Source: an uncultured Eubacteriales bacterium (GTDB lineage Bacteria; Bacillota; Clostridia; Christensenellales; Aristaeellaceae). From it: a stretch of 64,000 bases of DNA. Shown piece by piece: positions 42,482-52,410 of the stretch (position 1 is the first letter of the stretch; every line of letters starts with the position of its first letter). A program made the translations under genes and the position numbers. A model generated the notes under the pieces. The model did no database searches. It was not told the origin of the DNA and saw nothing but the letters and a program-made list of their open reading frames with translations. The stretch is taken from NCBI GenBank assembly GCA_900318145.1, contig ONJM01000004.1:62001-126000 (forward strand), read 5' to 3'.

Positions 42482-42995
42482 AAAAGCATGTTTTATCATG
42501 CGTGGTATTATAGCAAGAATAAGAAATCAGGGTCGGATAGTGTTACCTTTTCATTCACATTTAGAGAAACGGACTAGTATCTATACTTCAAATGGACAAA
42601 TTGAATTTGGGCATGGTTTTACTTCTTCAACAAATACTGCTTTTTCTGCTGTTGATGGTGGAAAAATGAAATTTGGTGAAAGAGTAAATGTAAACAGGAA
42701 TTGTATTTTTGTATGTAGGAAGAGTATTATTATTGGAAATCATTGTTCATTTGGGCCAAATGTATGTGTTTATGATCACGATCATAAATATAATAAAGAA
42801 GGAATAACAGCAGGATATAAATACGGTGAAGTGATAATCGAGGATTATTGTTGGATTGGGGCAGGAGTTACAATTCTACGTGGTTCGCATATTGGAAAGG
42901 GGTGTATTATTGGAGCTGGATGTTTGATTAAAGATAATATTCCGCCACATAGCATAGTAACAATGGAACGGTGTTTAAGAATACGGGAGATTTAA
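42474..42995 (+). CDS. Hexapeptide-repeat O-acetyltransferase (maltose-acetyltransferase type)
   Basis: About 173 aa from ATG 42474. A left-handed beta-helix with FGPNVCVYDHDHKYNKEG (catalytic His in VYDHDH), IIEDYCWIGAGVTILRG and GAGCLIKDNIPPHSIV. The motif set is that of NodL/maltose acetyltransferases common in capsule clusters. It overlaps the previous gene by 8 nt, so three acyltransferases are coupled in a row. Confidence 0.87.
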   Translation: MIKKACFIMRGIIARIRNQGRIVLPFHSHLEKRTSIYTSNGQIEFGHGFTSSTNTAFSAVDGGKMKFGERVNVNRNCIFVCRKSIIIGNHCSFGPNVCVYDHDHKYNKEGITAGYKYGEVIIEDYCWIGAGVTILRGSHIGKGCIIGAGCLIKDNIPPHSIVTMERCLRIREI

Positions 42996-43001
42996 TATAT
43001 A

Positions 43002-44207
43002 ATGACTAAACCAATAGAAATAATAAAAAAAGCTTATGCTATTATAAAATTGTTTTTTTCTTATATATGGGTAAAATTTTTTGCAAATGATATTATGAAA
43101 GATGATATCTGGCTCATTTGTGAAAAAATAACAGAAGCACGTGATAATGGTTATCATTTGTTTGCTTTTTTAAGACAATACCATCCTGAGATTTCTGCTT
43201 ATTATGTTATAAAAAAAGACTCTGTAGATTATGAAAAAATCAGACCATATGGTAATATTATCTTTGCTAACACATTTAAGCACTATTTATATTATATTTG
43301 TGCTTTATATAACATAAGTTCACAACCAGCAGGAGCAACGCCAGAACCAAAGAGCATAATTAATAAATTAAAAAAGTTTAAAAGAAAAGATCAGCATATT
43401 GTTTTTCTACAACATGGCATTATAAAAGATGAGCTAACACATAGTTTTGATTATTCTGTATCGGGATATTCTTTGTTTGTCTGTTCTTCACAGCGGGAAC
43501 AGGATTTTGTTGAAAAAACATACAAATATCCCAAGGGAATAGTGCAGAATTTGGGCCTTTGCCGTTTTGATAATTTATTGAATTCAAATTCACAGAGAAA
43601 GAAAATAATTCTGGTTATGCCGACTTTTCGCAAGTGGTTGATTAGTAAAAAAATGCCGGAGGAAGCATCAGAGAATGAAAAAGAGATTTTTCTTAAAAGC
43701 AAGTATTATTCCGTTTTTTGTGATTTACTGAATAATCACTACCTACAAAATTATCTATCATCTAAGGGATATGAGTTGGTTTTTTATCCGCATTATGCGA
43801 TGCAACCATATATTCAATGCTTTTCACAATGCAGTTCTGATGTTGTTACTATAGCTGATAGATATCATTATGATGTTCAGAATCTATTAATTCAAAGCTC
43901 ATGTTTGATAACCGACTTTTCTAGTGTTTTTTTTGATTTTGCTTATATGGAAAAACCAGAAATATTTTTCCAATTTGATGAATCTCAATATCGATCTACT
44001 CATTACAAAAAAGGATATTTCGATTATCGAGAAGATGGATTTGGTCCTGTATTCTATGAAGCTGATCAAGTAGTAGCATATTTGATAAATCTGATTGAGA
44101 ATGGATGTAGAATTGAAGAACAATATCGAAAGCGAATCCATGCTTTTTTTGATCATCGAGACAACCATAATTGCGAGAGAACATATGAAGCAATTAAGCG
44201 ATTATAG
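43002..44207 (+). CDS. CDP-glycerol glycerophosphotransferase family protein
   Basis: A 401-aa member of the TagF/TagB-type family: N-terminal anchor-like segment, VFLQHGIIKDELTH (catalytic His in QHGI), YPHYAM, CLITDFSSVFFDFAYMEKP (Asp and Ser of the active site) and a late FDHRDNHNCER. Such enzymes add glycerol-phosphate, or related polyol-phosphates, to glycans. No CDP-glycerol synthase gene (TagD type) is nearby, so the donor would come from elsewhere. Confidence 0.88.
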   Translation: MTKPIEIIKKAYAIIKLFFSYIWVKFFANDIMKDDIWLICEKITEARDNGYHLFAFLRQYHPEISAYYVIKKDSVDYEKIRPYGNIIFANTFKHYLYYICALYNISSQPAGATPEPKSIINKLKKFKRKDQHIVFLQHGIIKDELTHSFDYSVSGYSLFVCSSQREQDFVEKTYKYPKGIVQNLGLCRFDNLLNSNSQRKKIILVMPTFRKWLISKKMPEEASENEKEIFLKSKYYSVFCDLLNNHYLQNYLSSKGYELVFYPHYAMQPYIQCFSQCSSDVVTIADRYHYDVQNLLIQSSCLITDFSSVFFDFAYMEKPEIFFQFDESQYRSTHYKKGYFDYREDGFGPVFYEADQVVAYLINLIENGCRIEEQYRKRIHAFFDHRDNHNCERTYEAIKRL

Positions 44208-44217
44208 ATGAGGTAAT

Positions 44218-45762
44218 ATGAAAAAAGGCAGAGGGGAAAAAGCAGTATATAATGTGATAGCAAGTATAATGTCACAGATAGTTACCGTGATTAGCGGGTT
44301 TATTTTGCCTCATTTGATCATGAGAAGTTTTGGATCCGCTTATAATGGTATAACATCTTCTGTCACGCAATTTTTATCTGTAGTTGCACTTTTACGTGGT
44401 GGAGTTGGGGGAGCAACTCGTGTTGCATTGTATAAAGCTCTGGCAAAAAACGATATGAACCAGATAAGTGCTACTATAAGAGCGACTGAGATATTTATGC
44501 GTAAAATCGCATTTATTTTCGCTGGTTTTATTGTCATTTTTTCCTGTTTATATCCTTTTCTAGTACGAGATGAATTCTCATGGGTGTTTTCATCATCACT
44601 TGTACTGATAATTTCGATTAGTACTTTTGTACAGTATTTCTTTGGAATAACCTATCAGTTTCTTCTTCAAGCAGATCAAAAACAGTACATAACTACTTTC
44701 GTTGATATTATAGCAATACTTTTAAATGTTGTATTATCAGTTCTCCTGATAAAGGCAGGAGTTGGAATACATGGCGTTAAACTTGGAAGTGCGTTTGCAT
44801 TTAGTATTTTACCTCTTTTCCTGTTTTTTTATTGCAGAAAGCACTATAATATTCAGAAAGATATTAAACCTGATTTCAGTTCAATCAGCCAACGCTGGGA
44901 TGCTTTTTACCATCAATTAGCTGCATTTGTACATAATAATACTGATGTAGCTTTGCTTACTGTTTTTTTCTCTCAAAAGGTTATTTCAGTATATACAACG
45001 TATTATCTTGTAGGAAATGGAATCAAGAGAATACTTTTGACAGTTTCATCCGGTGTGGAGGCGGCCTTTGGAGATATTATTGCAAAAGATGAAAAAAAGG
45101 TATTACAGGAAGATTTAAGTATATATGAAACAATTATACACATTTTATCTTGTCTTATTTTTGGCCCTGCACTCATCCTTGTAACACCTTTTGTGCGGGT
45201 GTATACTTTGGGAATGACAGACATAAATTATATAAGATATGCGTTCGGGTATATGGTGATTATTTCAGAAATGCTTTACTGCCTCCGTTCTCCGTATGAA
45301 GCCATAGTTAATGCATCAGGGCATTTTAAGCAGACAAAAAGATATGCATTTACTGAAGCAGGTTTAAACCTCATCATATCTATAGGCCTTGTATGGAAAT
45401 ATGAATTGTTGGGAGTAGTTATTGGTACGCTTGTTGCGATTGTTTTCAGGATTGTCGCATATGGAATTTATGCAGATACTATAATAGTTCATCGTTCGAT
45501 ATGGATTGGAATAAAGAGATTTATTGTAACCGGAATAACAATGCTAATAAGTTTTTTGATAAGCTATTTGATTGTTCCACCAGAGATGACTAATTATATG
45601 AATTGGATTTTATATGCGATTCCAGTGACAGTTATTTCTTTTGTTGTGACGATACTGATTAACTTACTTTTATATAGAAAAGCAACTTTGATAACCGGCA
45701 AGAAAATTGGAAATATTGCGAAAAGAATGATTAAAAGAGGAAAGAAACAAAAGAATGGATAG
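44218..45762 (+). CDS. Wzx-type polysaccharide flippase
   Basis: A 514-aa MATE/MOP-superfamily transporter with about 12-14 membrane helices. The start NVIASIMSQIVTVISGFILP and the loop around RSFGSAYNGITSSVTQFLSV are typical of Wzx proteins in Gram-positive capsule loci. It turns lipid-linked repeat units to the outside for the polymerase at 38033. Ends 8 nt inside the next gene. Confidence 0.9.
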   Translation: MKKGRGEKAVYNVIASIMSQIVTVISGFILPHLIMRSFGSAYNGITSSVTQFLSVVALLRGGVGGATRVALYKALAKNDMNQISATIRATEIFMRKIAFIFAGFIVIFSCLYPFLVRDEFSWVFSSSLVLIISISTFVQYFFGITYQFLLQADQKQYITTFVDIIAILLNVVLSVLLIKAGVGIHGVKLGSAFAFSILPLFLFFYCRKHYNIQKDIKPDFSSISQRWDAFYHQLAAFVHNNTDVALLTVFFSQKVISVYTTYYLVGNGIKRILLTVSSGVEAAFGDIIAKDEKKVLQEDLSIYETIIHILSCLIFGPALILVTPFVRVYTLGMTDINYIRYAFGYMVIISEMLYCLRSPYEAIVNASGHFKQTKRYAFTEAGLNLIISIGLVWKYELLGVVIGTLVAIVFRIVAYGIYADTIIVHRSIWIGIKRFIVTGITMLISFLISYLIVPPEMTNYMNWILYAIPVTVISFVVTILINLLLYRKATLITGKKIGNIAKRMIKRGKKQKNG

Positions 45763-46927
45763 TATTCTATATTCAACATTAGCTTTGATACAAAAAGCAT
45801 TATGGGAAAACGGATCCGCAACGATCTCTTTTAATAATGTCGAAGGTGTTTACGCCATATTAAAAGAACATGCTATTGTTATTCTTCCTGCAAAGTTGCT
45901 TGGTGACATTACAATGCCGGAAAGTTTAAGGACAGAATGGAAAAAACAAATATTACAGAAATTATATTATTATCAGAATATTGTACTTGCTCAAACTGAG
46001 ATATTGACTGCATTGGCTAATGAAGGAATACCAGTAGTAGTACTTAAGGGGACATCAGCATCACAGTACTATCCAAATCCCGAGTATCGTACTATGGGCG
46101 ATATTGACTTGCTAGTCAAACAAAAAGATTTTTATCTGGCAGAAAGAACAATCTTATCATGTGGATATTCCACTACAGAATCTGATCACAATATTGATCG
46201 TCATATTACTCTATCAAAAGGTTTTATACAGATTGAGCTCCATTGGCGTTATGCATCGGAAAACATAATAGAAAACCCTGAAGAGTTTGACAAAATGCTT
46301 TTTGACGATATTCAATTTGGTCAAACAGTGCTTTCTGATCCAATTAATGGTTTGGTTCTTCTGGAACACATCGCACAACATTTAAATAATGGAATCGGAT
46401 TCAGACAAATAATAGACTGGATGATGTATGTAAACAAATGTTTAGATGATAAGATGTGGGATGAAAAATTTATTTTTTTAGCTGAAAATACTGGTTTGGA
46501 AAAATTAGCTATTTATGTGACTCGGATGTGTCAGTTGTTTTTGGGCTTGAAGGAAGAAAATATCACATGGTGTAAATGTGCAGAGGAAGACACATGCAAA
46601 AACCTTTTGAATTATATAGCCAATTGTGGTAATTTTGGCCATTCAAGAAGTTCATGGGAATCAGGCGAGATAACAAAATTGCCGTCTCCTTTACACCCTA
46701 TCCTGTTTTTTCGCTATTTACAGAATCGCGGTCAAAGGAGTTGGATTCTATCCCAAAAACATCCTGTACTAAAGCCATTTGCCTGGTGTTATCAATCATT
46801 CAAATATATTAAAATGGCCAAAGAACAGAAAAAAAATGGAATTACAGTGAAAACAGTTTACGATGAAGGAGATTCGAGAAGATGTTTGTTCCAAAAGGTT
46901 GGAATCAGTATTAAGAATGATTCTTAA
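45755..46927 (+). CDS. Nucleotidyltransferase-fold protein (NTP_transf_5 type)
   Basis: A 390-aa protein. The segment IPVVVLKGTSASQYYPNPE followed by RTMGDIDLLVKQKDF carries the GDIDLLV Asp pair of the NTP_transf_5/nucleotidyltransferase superfamily. The remainder is helical with LEHIAQHL and IGFRQIIDW. Such proteins occur in capsule loci and beside lasso-type or other RiPP genes; substrate unknown. It overlaps the flippase gene by 8 nt. Here it fits a donor-activating or transferring step. Confidence 0.78.
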   Translation: MDSILYSTLALIQKALWENGSATISFNNVEGVYAILKEHAIVILPAKLLGDITMPESLRTEWKKQILQKLYYYQNIVLAQTEILTALANEGIPVVVLKGTSASQYYPNPEYRTMGDIDLLVKQKDFYLAERTILSCGYSTTESDHNIDRHITLSKGFIQIELHWRYASENIIENPEEFDKMLFDDIQFGQTVLSDPINGLVLLEHIAQHLNNGIGFRQIIDWMMYVNKCLDDKMWDEKFIFLAENTGLEKLAIYVTRMCQLFLGLKEENITWCKCAEEDTCKNLLNYIANCGNFGHSRSSWESGEITKLPSPLHPILFFRYLQNRGQRSWILSQKHPVLKPFAWCYQSFKYIKMAKEQKKNGITVKTVYDEGDSRRCLFQKVGISIKNDS

Positions 46928-46945
46928 AACTAAATCGGGAGTTGA

Positions 46946-48388
46946 ATGATTATCAAAAAAAAAATAGCTGCTAGTATGATATGTGCCTTTGTTTTGCTAT
47001 CAATTATACATATTAATTCAAATCAAATAATTAGAAAAGAAGAAGATATTTCTTCAGTTTTGGTTGAAACAAAAATATCAGAAGTGAAGCAAGACACAAA
47101 CGATTATTCAGATGAAAATGGAATTCAAACTGCTGCTGATGATCAAAGTAACATAATCATAAAAAAGAAAAGCATAAAAAAGGGCACAGGTATTCTTGAA
47201 GAATATTTTGATAACAACAATAATCCTGTTACAAATATTGAAGGATATCATTCTATACTCAGAGAGTATGATAACAAGGGAAATAATATTAAAAATACGT
47301 ATATGGATTTCAATGAAAATCCTATTATTAGTTCTACCGGATATGCAATTGAAAAAATAAGTTATTCAGATGATGGAAGAAAGATATCTATCAGGTATTT
47401 TGACATAAATGAAAAGCCAATATGCATTCCCTCCTACGGATATGGGAAAGACAATGAATATGATGAGAATGGAAGAGTATGCAAAATAACATATGTCGAT
47501 GACAAGGGGAATCCTTATAAGATAAAACGTGGATATGCAATTATAACACGAACATATTATCATACAGAGGATATCAACAATGGGAAAATTGAATATGAGT
47601 TTTATTTTGATGAAAACAATAAACCAATAAGTTTGGCAAACGGCGAATATGGTTTTCATAAGGAACATCGGGATAATCACTCATTTCTAACATATCTAAA
47701 TGCGAATGGGGAGCCAATAGTAACTTTATCTGGATACACATCTATCGCTCGAACACTTAATGCGGATAATTCTGTAAATACAGAAATGTACTTTGATATT
47801 GATGGAAACCCTATGCCTCTTGCTGATGGTCAATATGGAATTAAAATTGCAAATGGAAAAACGGTATATTTGGATCAAAACGGACATGAGATGTTTAGTA
47901 TTAAAACTTTTCTGTATGCGAACTCACAACTTGTTATAGCATTTGCATTTTTACTTATTATATTGTCAGCTGTTATGAAAAAGAAACTAGTTATTATTTC
48001 TCTTATATTATATATATTTGTTGTTCTGTATATGACAATAATGTTCAGGAATACAAGCAAACCTAATGTAAATATTGAACTTTTCTGGTCATATAAGCAA
48101 TTATTTCGTTCTTCAGGAACGCGAGCAGATATTTTGAGAAACATTTGGCTTTTTATTCCAATAGGAGCATTATTATATCAGTTATACCCTAAGAAAATAG
48201 TTTTGCTTTATCCTGTATTTATTTCGATATTAATAGAGATATATCAATTTTTTTCAGGAACAGGATTGTGCGAATTAGATGATATAATCAGCAATGGACT
48301 TGGTGGATGCATCGGTTTCTGTGCCGAAAAGATGGTAAGCGAATTGATATCGTATGTAAAGGAACGGAAGATATTACATACTGCGTAA
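46946..48388 (+). CDS. Short repeat protein fused to a VanZ-like membrane domain
   Basis: A 480-aa protein. An N-terminal membrane anchor (MICAFVLLSIIHI) is followed at about 70-310 by about seven copies of the same ~33-residue unit as the giant protein at 21031 (for example GYAIEKISYSDDGRKI and YFDINEKP). From ~325 on there are five membrane helices with the VanZ-type LFWSYKQLF, RNIWLFIPIGALLYQL and IEIYQFFSGTGLCELDD segments. VanZ-like domains are membrane proteins linked to glycopeptide tolerance; the fusion to these repeats suggests a membrane anchor for a surface repeat domain. The DNA is very AT-rich, unlike the GC-rich repeats at 21 kb, though the residues match. Confidence 0.82.
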   Translation: MIIKKKIAASMICAFVLLSIIHINSNQIIRKEEDISSVLVETKISEVKQDTNDYSDENGIQTAADDQSNIIIKKKSIKKGTGILEEYFDNNNNPVTNIEGYHSILREYDNKGNNIKNTYMDFNENPIISSTGYAIEKISYSDDGRKISIRYFDINEKPICIPSYGYGKDNEYDENGRVCKITYVDDKGNPYKIKRGYAIITRTYYHTEDINNGKIEYEFYFDENNKPISLANGEYGFHKEHRDNHSFLTYLNANGEPIVTLSGYTSIARTLNADNSVNTEMYFDIDGNPMPLADGQYGIKIANGKTVYLDQNGHEMFSIKTFLYANSQLVIAFAFLLIILSAVMKKKLVIISLILYIFVVLYMTIMFRNTSKPNVNIELFWSYKQLFRSSGTRADILRNIWLFIPIGALLYQLYPKKIVLLYPVFISILIEIYQFFSGTGLCELDDIISNGLGGCIGFCAEKMVSELISYVKERKILHTA

Positions 48389-48401
48389 AGAAGGTACTCG
48401 C

Positions 48402-50309
48402 ATGAAACGACAACAACCTCGGTGGAAGTTATTCCTGTTTGACCTGGTTTTCTATCTGTTTACAGCGCTTTTTATTTTTGTGTTGTATCCAACAACAATA
48501 GACAAATTGACGACGTTAGAAACCATCCTCCATATAGCTTTTGCCGGTGTGTGTATCTTTGCACTGCGCTTTCTTTTTAATATCTATAACCGGATCTGGC
48601 GCTACGCGGGGCAGGCAGATTACCTGTGGCTGGTGGTTGCGGATTTTATCGGCGGCCTGGCGTTTGTGCTGCTTCGGCATTTTATCTCGGCGACAAAGGT
48701 TACTTTTGTCCGCGCGGTTTCTTTGATCTGCCTGAATCTGCTCGGCGCGATCTGTATGCGGCTGGTGTATCAGTTTGCGTATCAGAACCGGAATCATAGC
48801 TCAAAGGTGCAGCGGAAGATCCTTCAGTTTTTCCAGTTTGTTTCCGGCGTTGAATTTACTCAGGAGGACGCCACACCAGAAAACCGGAAAATTCGGATTG
48901 CCATTATCGGGGCCGGAAGTGTCGGCGCGATGCTGGCGGAAGAATTGCTGAATAACCCGAAAGCAGTCTATAAGCCGGTTTGCTTTGTGGACGTCAACAA
49001 AGGAAAAGTCGGCAGGATGATCTCCAATATCCCTGTTGTGAATAATGTGAGCGATCTGAACGATTTCGACGTCCAGGAGGTTGTGTTTGCGCTTCCGAAC
49101 ACAGGAGATGAACGGAGAAGGGAACTCTTTGAAATCTACAAGGGAAGAGGGTACAAGATCAAAGTATACGATTATCCTTCCCTCGCAAATACGGACGGGC
49201 GCCGGCAGCTGCGTGACTTCGCCATTGAAGACCTGCTGTATCGCAGAACGGTGAATGTAATCGATGAGAAAACCGCAGCCTGGTACCGCGGGAAGAGCGT
49301 CCTGATCACCGGCGGCGGCGGATCCATCGGTTCGGAGCTGGCAAGGCAGATCGCGAAGATTGAGCCCGCACGGCTGACGCTCCTGGATATCTATGAGAAC
49401 GGGGTCTATGATATCCAGCAGGAACTGCGGCAGCGGTATCCGAACCTGAACCTACGGGTGGAAATCGCGAACGTATGTGACAAGGTGGTCATCGACCGGA
49501 TCCTGAAGGACCATACGCCGGATATCGTACTGCATGCCGCTGCCCACAAACACGTTCCGCTGATGGAGAGGAATGTTATTGAAGCGGTTCAGAACAATGT
49601 CTTCGGTACACTGAACATGGTGGAAGCCTGTGAACGGAACGGCGTAAAGCGGTTCATTATGATCAGCACAGACAAGGCGGTCAATCCCACGAACGTGATG
49701 GGCGCGACAAAGCGGATGTGCGAGATGATCGTCCAGAGCCGGAAAGGGGACACCACTTCCTTCTCCGCCACGCGTTTCGGGAACGTGCTTGGAAGCAACG
49801 GGTCCGTGATTCCGCTCTTCCGACGGCAGATCGCCAACGGCGGACCGGTGACAGTTACTGACAAAAGGATTACCCGGTACTTCATGACGATTCCGGAAGC
49901 CAGCCAGCTGGTGATGACCAGCGGTGCCATGGCAAAGAACGGCGAACTGTATGTGCTGGACATGGGACAGCCGGTAAAAATCCTGGATTTCGCGGAAGAA
50001 ATGATCCGGCTGACCGGACTGGAACCGTACAAGGATATCGATATTATCGAAACCGGACTTCGCCCGGGAGAAAAGCTGTATGAAGAGCTCCTGATCCGGA
50101 CAGAGGAAATGGACAAGACGGAGAATGAACTGATCTTCATCGAACGGGACAAACCGCTGAGTGAAGTAGAAATCAACGAGAAGCTGGGTATTCTGCGGGA
50201 AGCGCTGGCTACCGGACACAATGCCGCAGTGAAGGAAGCACTGAAAAAGGTTGTTCCGACCTACCACGCGCCGGAAGAAGTGAACGGCAGGCATAATATG
50301 GACAACTGA
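48402..50309 (+). CDS. UDP-GlcNAc 4,6-dehydratase, PglF/CapD type
   Basis: A full-length 635-aa membrane-bound dehydratase: helices in ~10-125, a first Rossmann fold (IAIIGAGSVGAM, ~167-178), and the catalytic fold with TGGGGSIGSEL (~303-313), HAAAHKHVPLME and ISTDKAVNPTNVMGATKR, the family's active-site pattern. It makes UDP-2-acetamido-4-keto-6-deoxy sugar from UDP-GlcNAc, the substrate for the aminotransferase fusion at 28375. Base composition becomes GC-rich again within this gene. Likely the last gene of the EPS core. Confidence 0.92.
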   Translation: MKRQQPRWKLFLFDLVFYLFTALFIFVLYPTTIDKLTTLETILHIAFAGVCIFALRFLFNIYNRIWRYAGQADYLWLVVADFIGGLAFVLLRHFISATKVTFVRAVSLICLNLLGAICMRLVYQFAYQNRNHSSKVQRKILQFFQFVSGVEFTQEDATPENRKIRIAIIGAGSVGAMLAEELLNNPKAVYKPVCFVDVNKGKVGRMISNIPVVNNVSDLNDFDVQEVVFALPNTGDERRRELFEIYKGRGYKIKVYDYPSLANTDGRRQLRDFAIEDLLYRRTVNVIDEKTAAWYRGKSVLITGGGGSIGSELARQIAKIEPARLTLLDIYENGVYDIQQELRQRYPNLNLRVEIANVCDKVVIDRILKDHTPDIVLHAAAHKHVPLMERNVIEAVQNNVFGTLNMVEACERNGVKRFIMISTDKAVNPTNVMGATKRMCEMIVQSRKGDTTSFSATRFGNVLGSNGSVIPLFRRQIANGGPVTVTDKRITRYFMTIPEASQLVMTSGAMAKNGELYVLDMGQPVKILDFAEEMIRLTGLEPYKDIDIIETGLRPGEKLYEELLIRTEEMDKTENELIFIERDKPLSEVEINEKLGILREALATGHNAAVKEALKKVVPTYHAPEEVNGRHNMDN

Positions 50310-50440
50310 GAACAAAAACTGGGGAAAAGTGATTTGGGATGAGAGATGTTTTTTGTATAAAAAGCACAATTGAGTATTCAACAATGCATTCTGGAAAATA
50401 TTTATATTTGCTGCATAATGAAAACAAAGGGTAGAATTAT

Positions 50441-51528
50441 ATGAATTTGAAACTGAGAGAAAAAGAAAATAGAGGCATAGATATCGCTAAGTTTTTATGT
50501 TCCATACTAGTCATAGCAATACATGTTAAGCCATTTAATTCGGATCTTGATACTGGCATATTGAATTTTATTAATTTTGCATTCAACAATATATTGCAAG
50601 AATTGCGGTTCCTTTTTTCTTTATTTCAGCGGGTTTTTTCCTTTATAAAAAAACAGGCACTATACATTTCGATATAAGCTATTCAAAAAAATATATTGTC
50701 AGGATGATAAAACTTTATGTACTTTGGAGCATTATTTATTTTCCTATTATTATCTATAACACATTGAAAAGCAATAATAGCATCTTATATTCGTTTGTTG
50801 AATATTTAAAAAAATTTATATTTGTTGGAAGTTATACTCATCTATGGTATATAAATGCTCTGATTATATCGGTTGCCATTATTTCTTTTTTACTATACAA
50901 GAAAATAAGCCCTCTAAAAATACTCTTTTTTTCTTTTGCTTTATATATTATTGGTTTATTTGGCAATTCTTGGTTTTCTTTTCTTTTGCCAATAAAAGAA
51001 AAAATGCCAACGATATGGAGCATATTAGGAATTATGAAGGATGTGATGAATACAACAAGGAATGGTATATTTTTTGGTTTCTTTTTTGTTTCATTAGGTA
51101 TGAGCTTTGCACATTATGGTAATAGAGTTAGTAAAAAAAGGGCTATTATAGGATTTTCTTTTTCTATGCTTTTTCTCGGTGGAGAAATACTTTTTTTACG
51201 ATATAATCACTTACCTACTTTGGGAGATGATATGTTCTTTTTTTTATTTCCAGCAACTTACTTTTTCTTTTCATATTTTGAGCAGCTTGCATTATTTGGT
51301 GATGATGATAAATACATTAAATTAAGAGCCATGAGCTCTTTGGTATTTTTTACACATTTATGGATAGCTTTTTTATTTGATGTAATAACAAAGGTTTTTT
51401 ATATGAGTATAAAGATTAAAGGTATAAAATACTTGTTTGTTGTTTTTATAACCATAATTATCTCAAATAGAATCTATTGGTTATCAATGAAGGATAGATA
51501 CAAGTTTTTACGGAAACTGTATAAATAG
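50441..51528 (+). pseudogene. Acyltransferase-3 gene with frameshift
   Basis: The first frame reads NRGIDIAKFLCSILVIAIHV, the usual start of acyltransferase-3 (OafA-like) proteins, up to NNILQ. Near 50598 the frame changes; one base forward the protein goes on as RIAVPFFFISAGFFLYKK and continues through ~8 membrane helices to KDRYKFLRKLYK at 51528. One A lost from a short A-run (CAAAGAATT to CAAGAATT) explains it. Such enzymes O-acylate sugars in the membrane. Whether the gene is dead, phase-variable or misread cannot be told; the only internal restart is a late ATG at 50704. Confidence 0.75.
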
Positions 51529-51616
51529 TTCAAATTCTGAAGCAATTATCATTTAATAATTTGGAGAAATTCTCATTACAGCCCCTATGAAAAATTATGC
51601 TTGACATTTGCACCGG

Positions 51617-51790
51617 ACTGAGATTGAACGCTACTTCAGCACCGCCAAGCGGCGATACGGAATGGGACTGATCACGAAGAAACGGGAGGATACTTCCTTG
51701 ACGACAATCTCACACTGTCAGTCCTGGTTACCAACATTTTCGCTTCCTTCAAACTTGCAGTTGAAGGACTGGAATCGGACTCATCAACAA
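51617..51790 (+). pseudogene. 3' end of a transposase gene
   Basis: The frame HRTEIERYFSTAKRRYGMGL is the C-terminal part of a DDE transposase (conserved Glu in RTEIERYF). After KREDT the frame shifts by one base and continues as FLDDNLTLSVLVTNIF and ends in a TAA near 51797. The 5' part and inverted repeats are missing, so this is an IS scar. I cannot assign the IS family. Confidence 0.6.
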
Positions 51791-51797
51791 CGGCGTA

Positions 51798-52342
51798 ATG
51801 CCTTGCGGTATTTGTTGCACAATGAAAATGTAGAAAGCATAATTCTTGCAACCACTTTTTACTATATTATTCCATACGGGGCATTAGCTTATTTGGGGTA
51901 CTATTATATAGATATAAATATAAAAGTGAAAAGGATTATAGCAGCTGTATCATTTGTCATTTTTACATTAGTTGGAATATATTACTGGATAGATTTCGGT
52001 TCTATACAGCTTATCAGTATTGCGAAGTATCCTCCTCGCATATATTATCTTTGTTATGGTGTTACATGCTCCTTTTTTTTCTTGTTGTTTCTAGAAAAGC
52101 ATCCAACTAAATTACCCCCAAACAGTCTTATACGATTCATTTCAATGCATTCAATGTGGATTTATCTTTGGCACATTCTTTGGCTAACAATTTATGAAAA
52201 GTTGCAATTGCCATCTTTTGGGCTGTTGAAATATATTTTTGTATATATTGGTGCAATAATAACTGTTATTGGTTTGAATAAGTTGCTTGATATAGTAGAA
52301 AAGAGATGCAGTTTTCCAATTTTAAAATATCTTCGAGGTTAG
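51798..52342 (+). pseudogene. C-terminal piece of a second acyltransferase-3
   Basis: The stretch YYIIPYGALAYLGYYYIDIN followed by further membrane helices and ISMHSMWIYLWHILWLTIY is the C-terminal half of an acyltransferase-3 membrane enzyme (about 170 residues). The N-terminal half is absent, replaced by the transposase scar, so it is a remnant. The open frame fuses out-of-frame transposase sequence to it and looks like a chimera. It is not the missing end of the gene at 50441, which has its own complete end. Confidence 0.65.
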
Positions 52343-52410
52343 GTAAATTGGATATTTTGATAGATTGGTTTCTTCGTTAGTTTTATTTGTTCAACGGAGG
52401 CGGGGATGCT

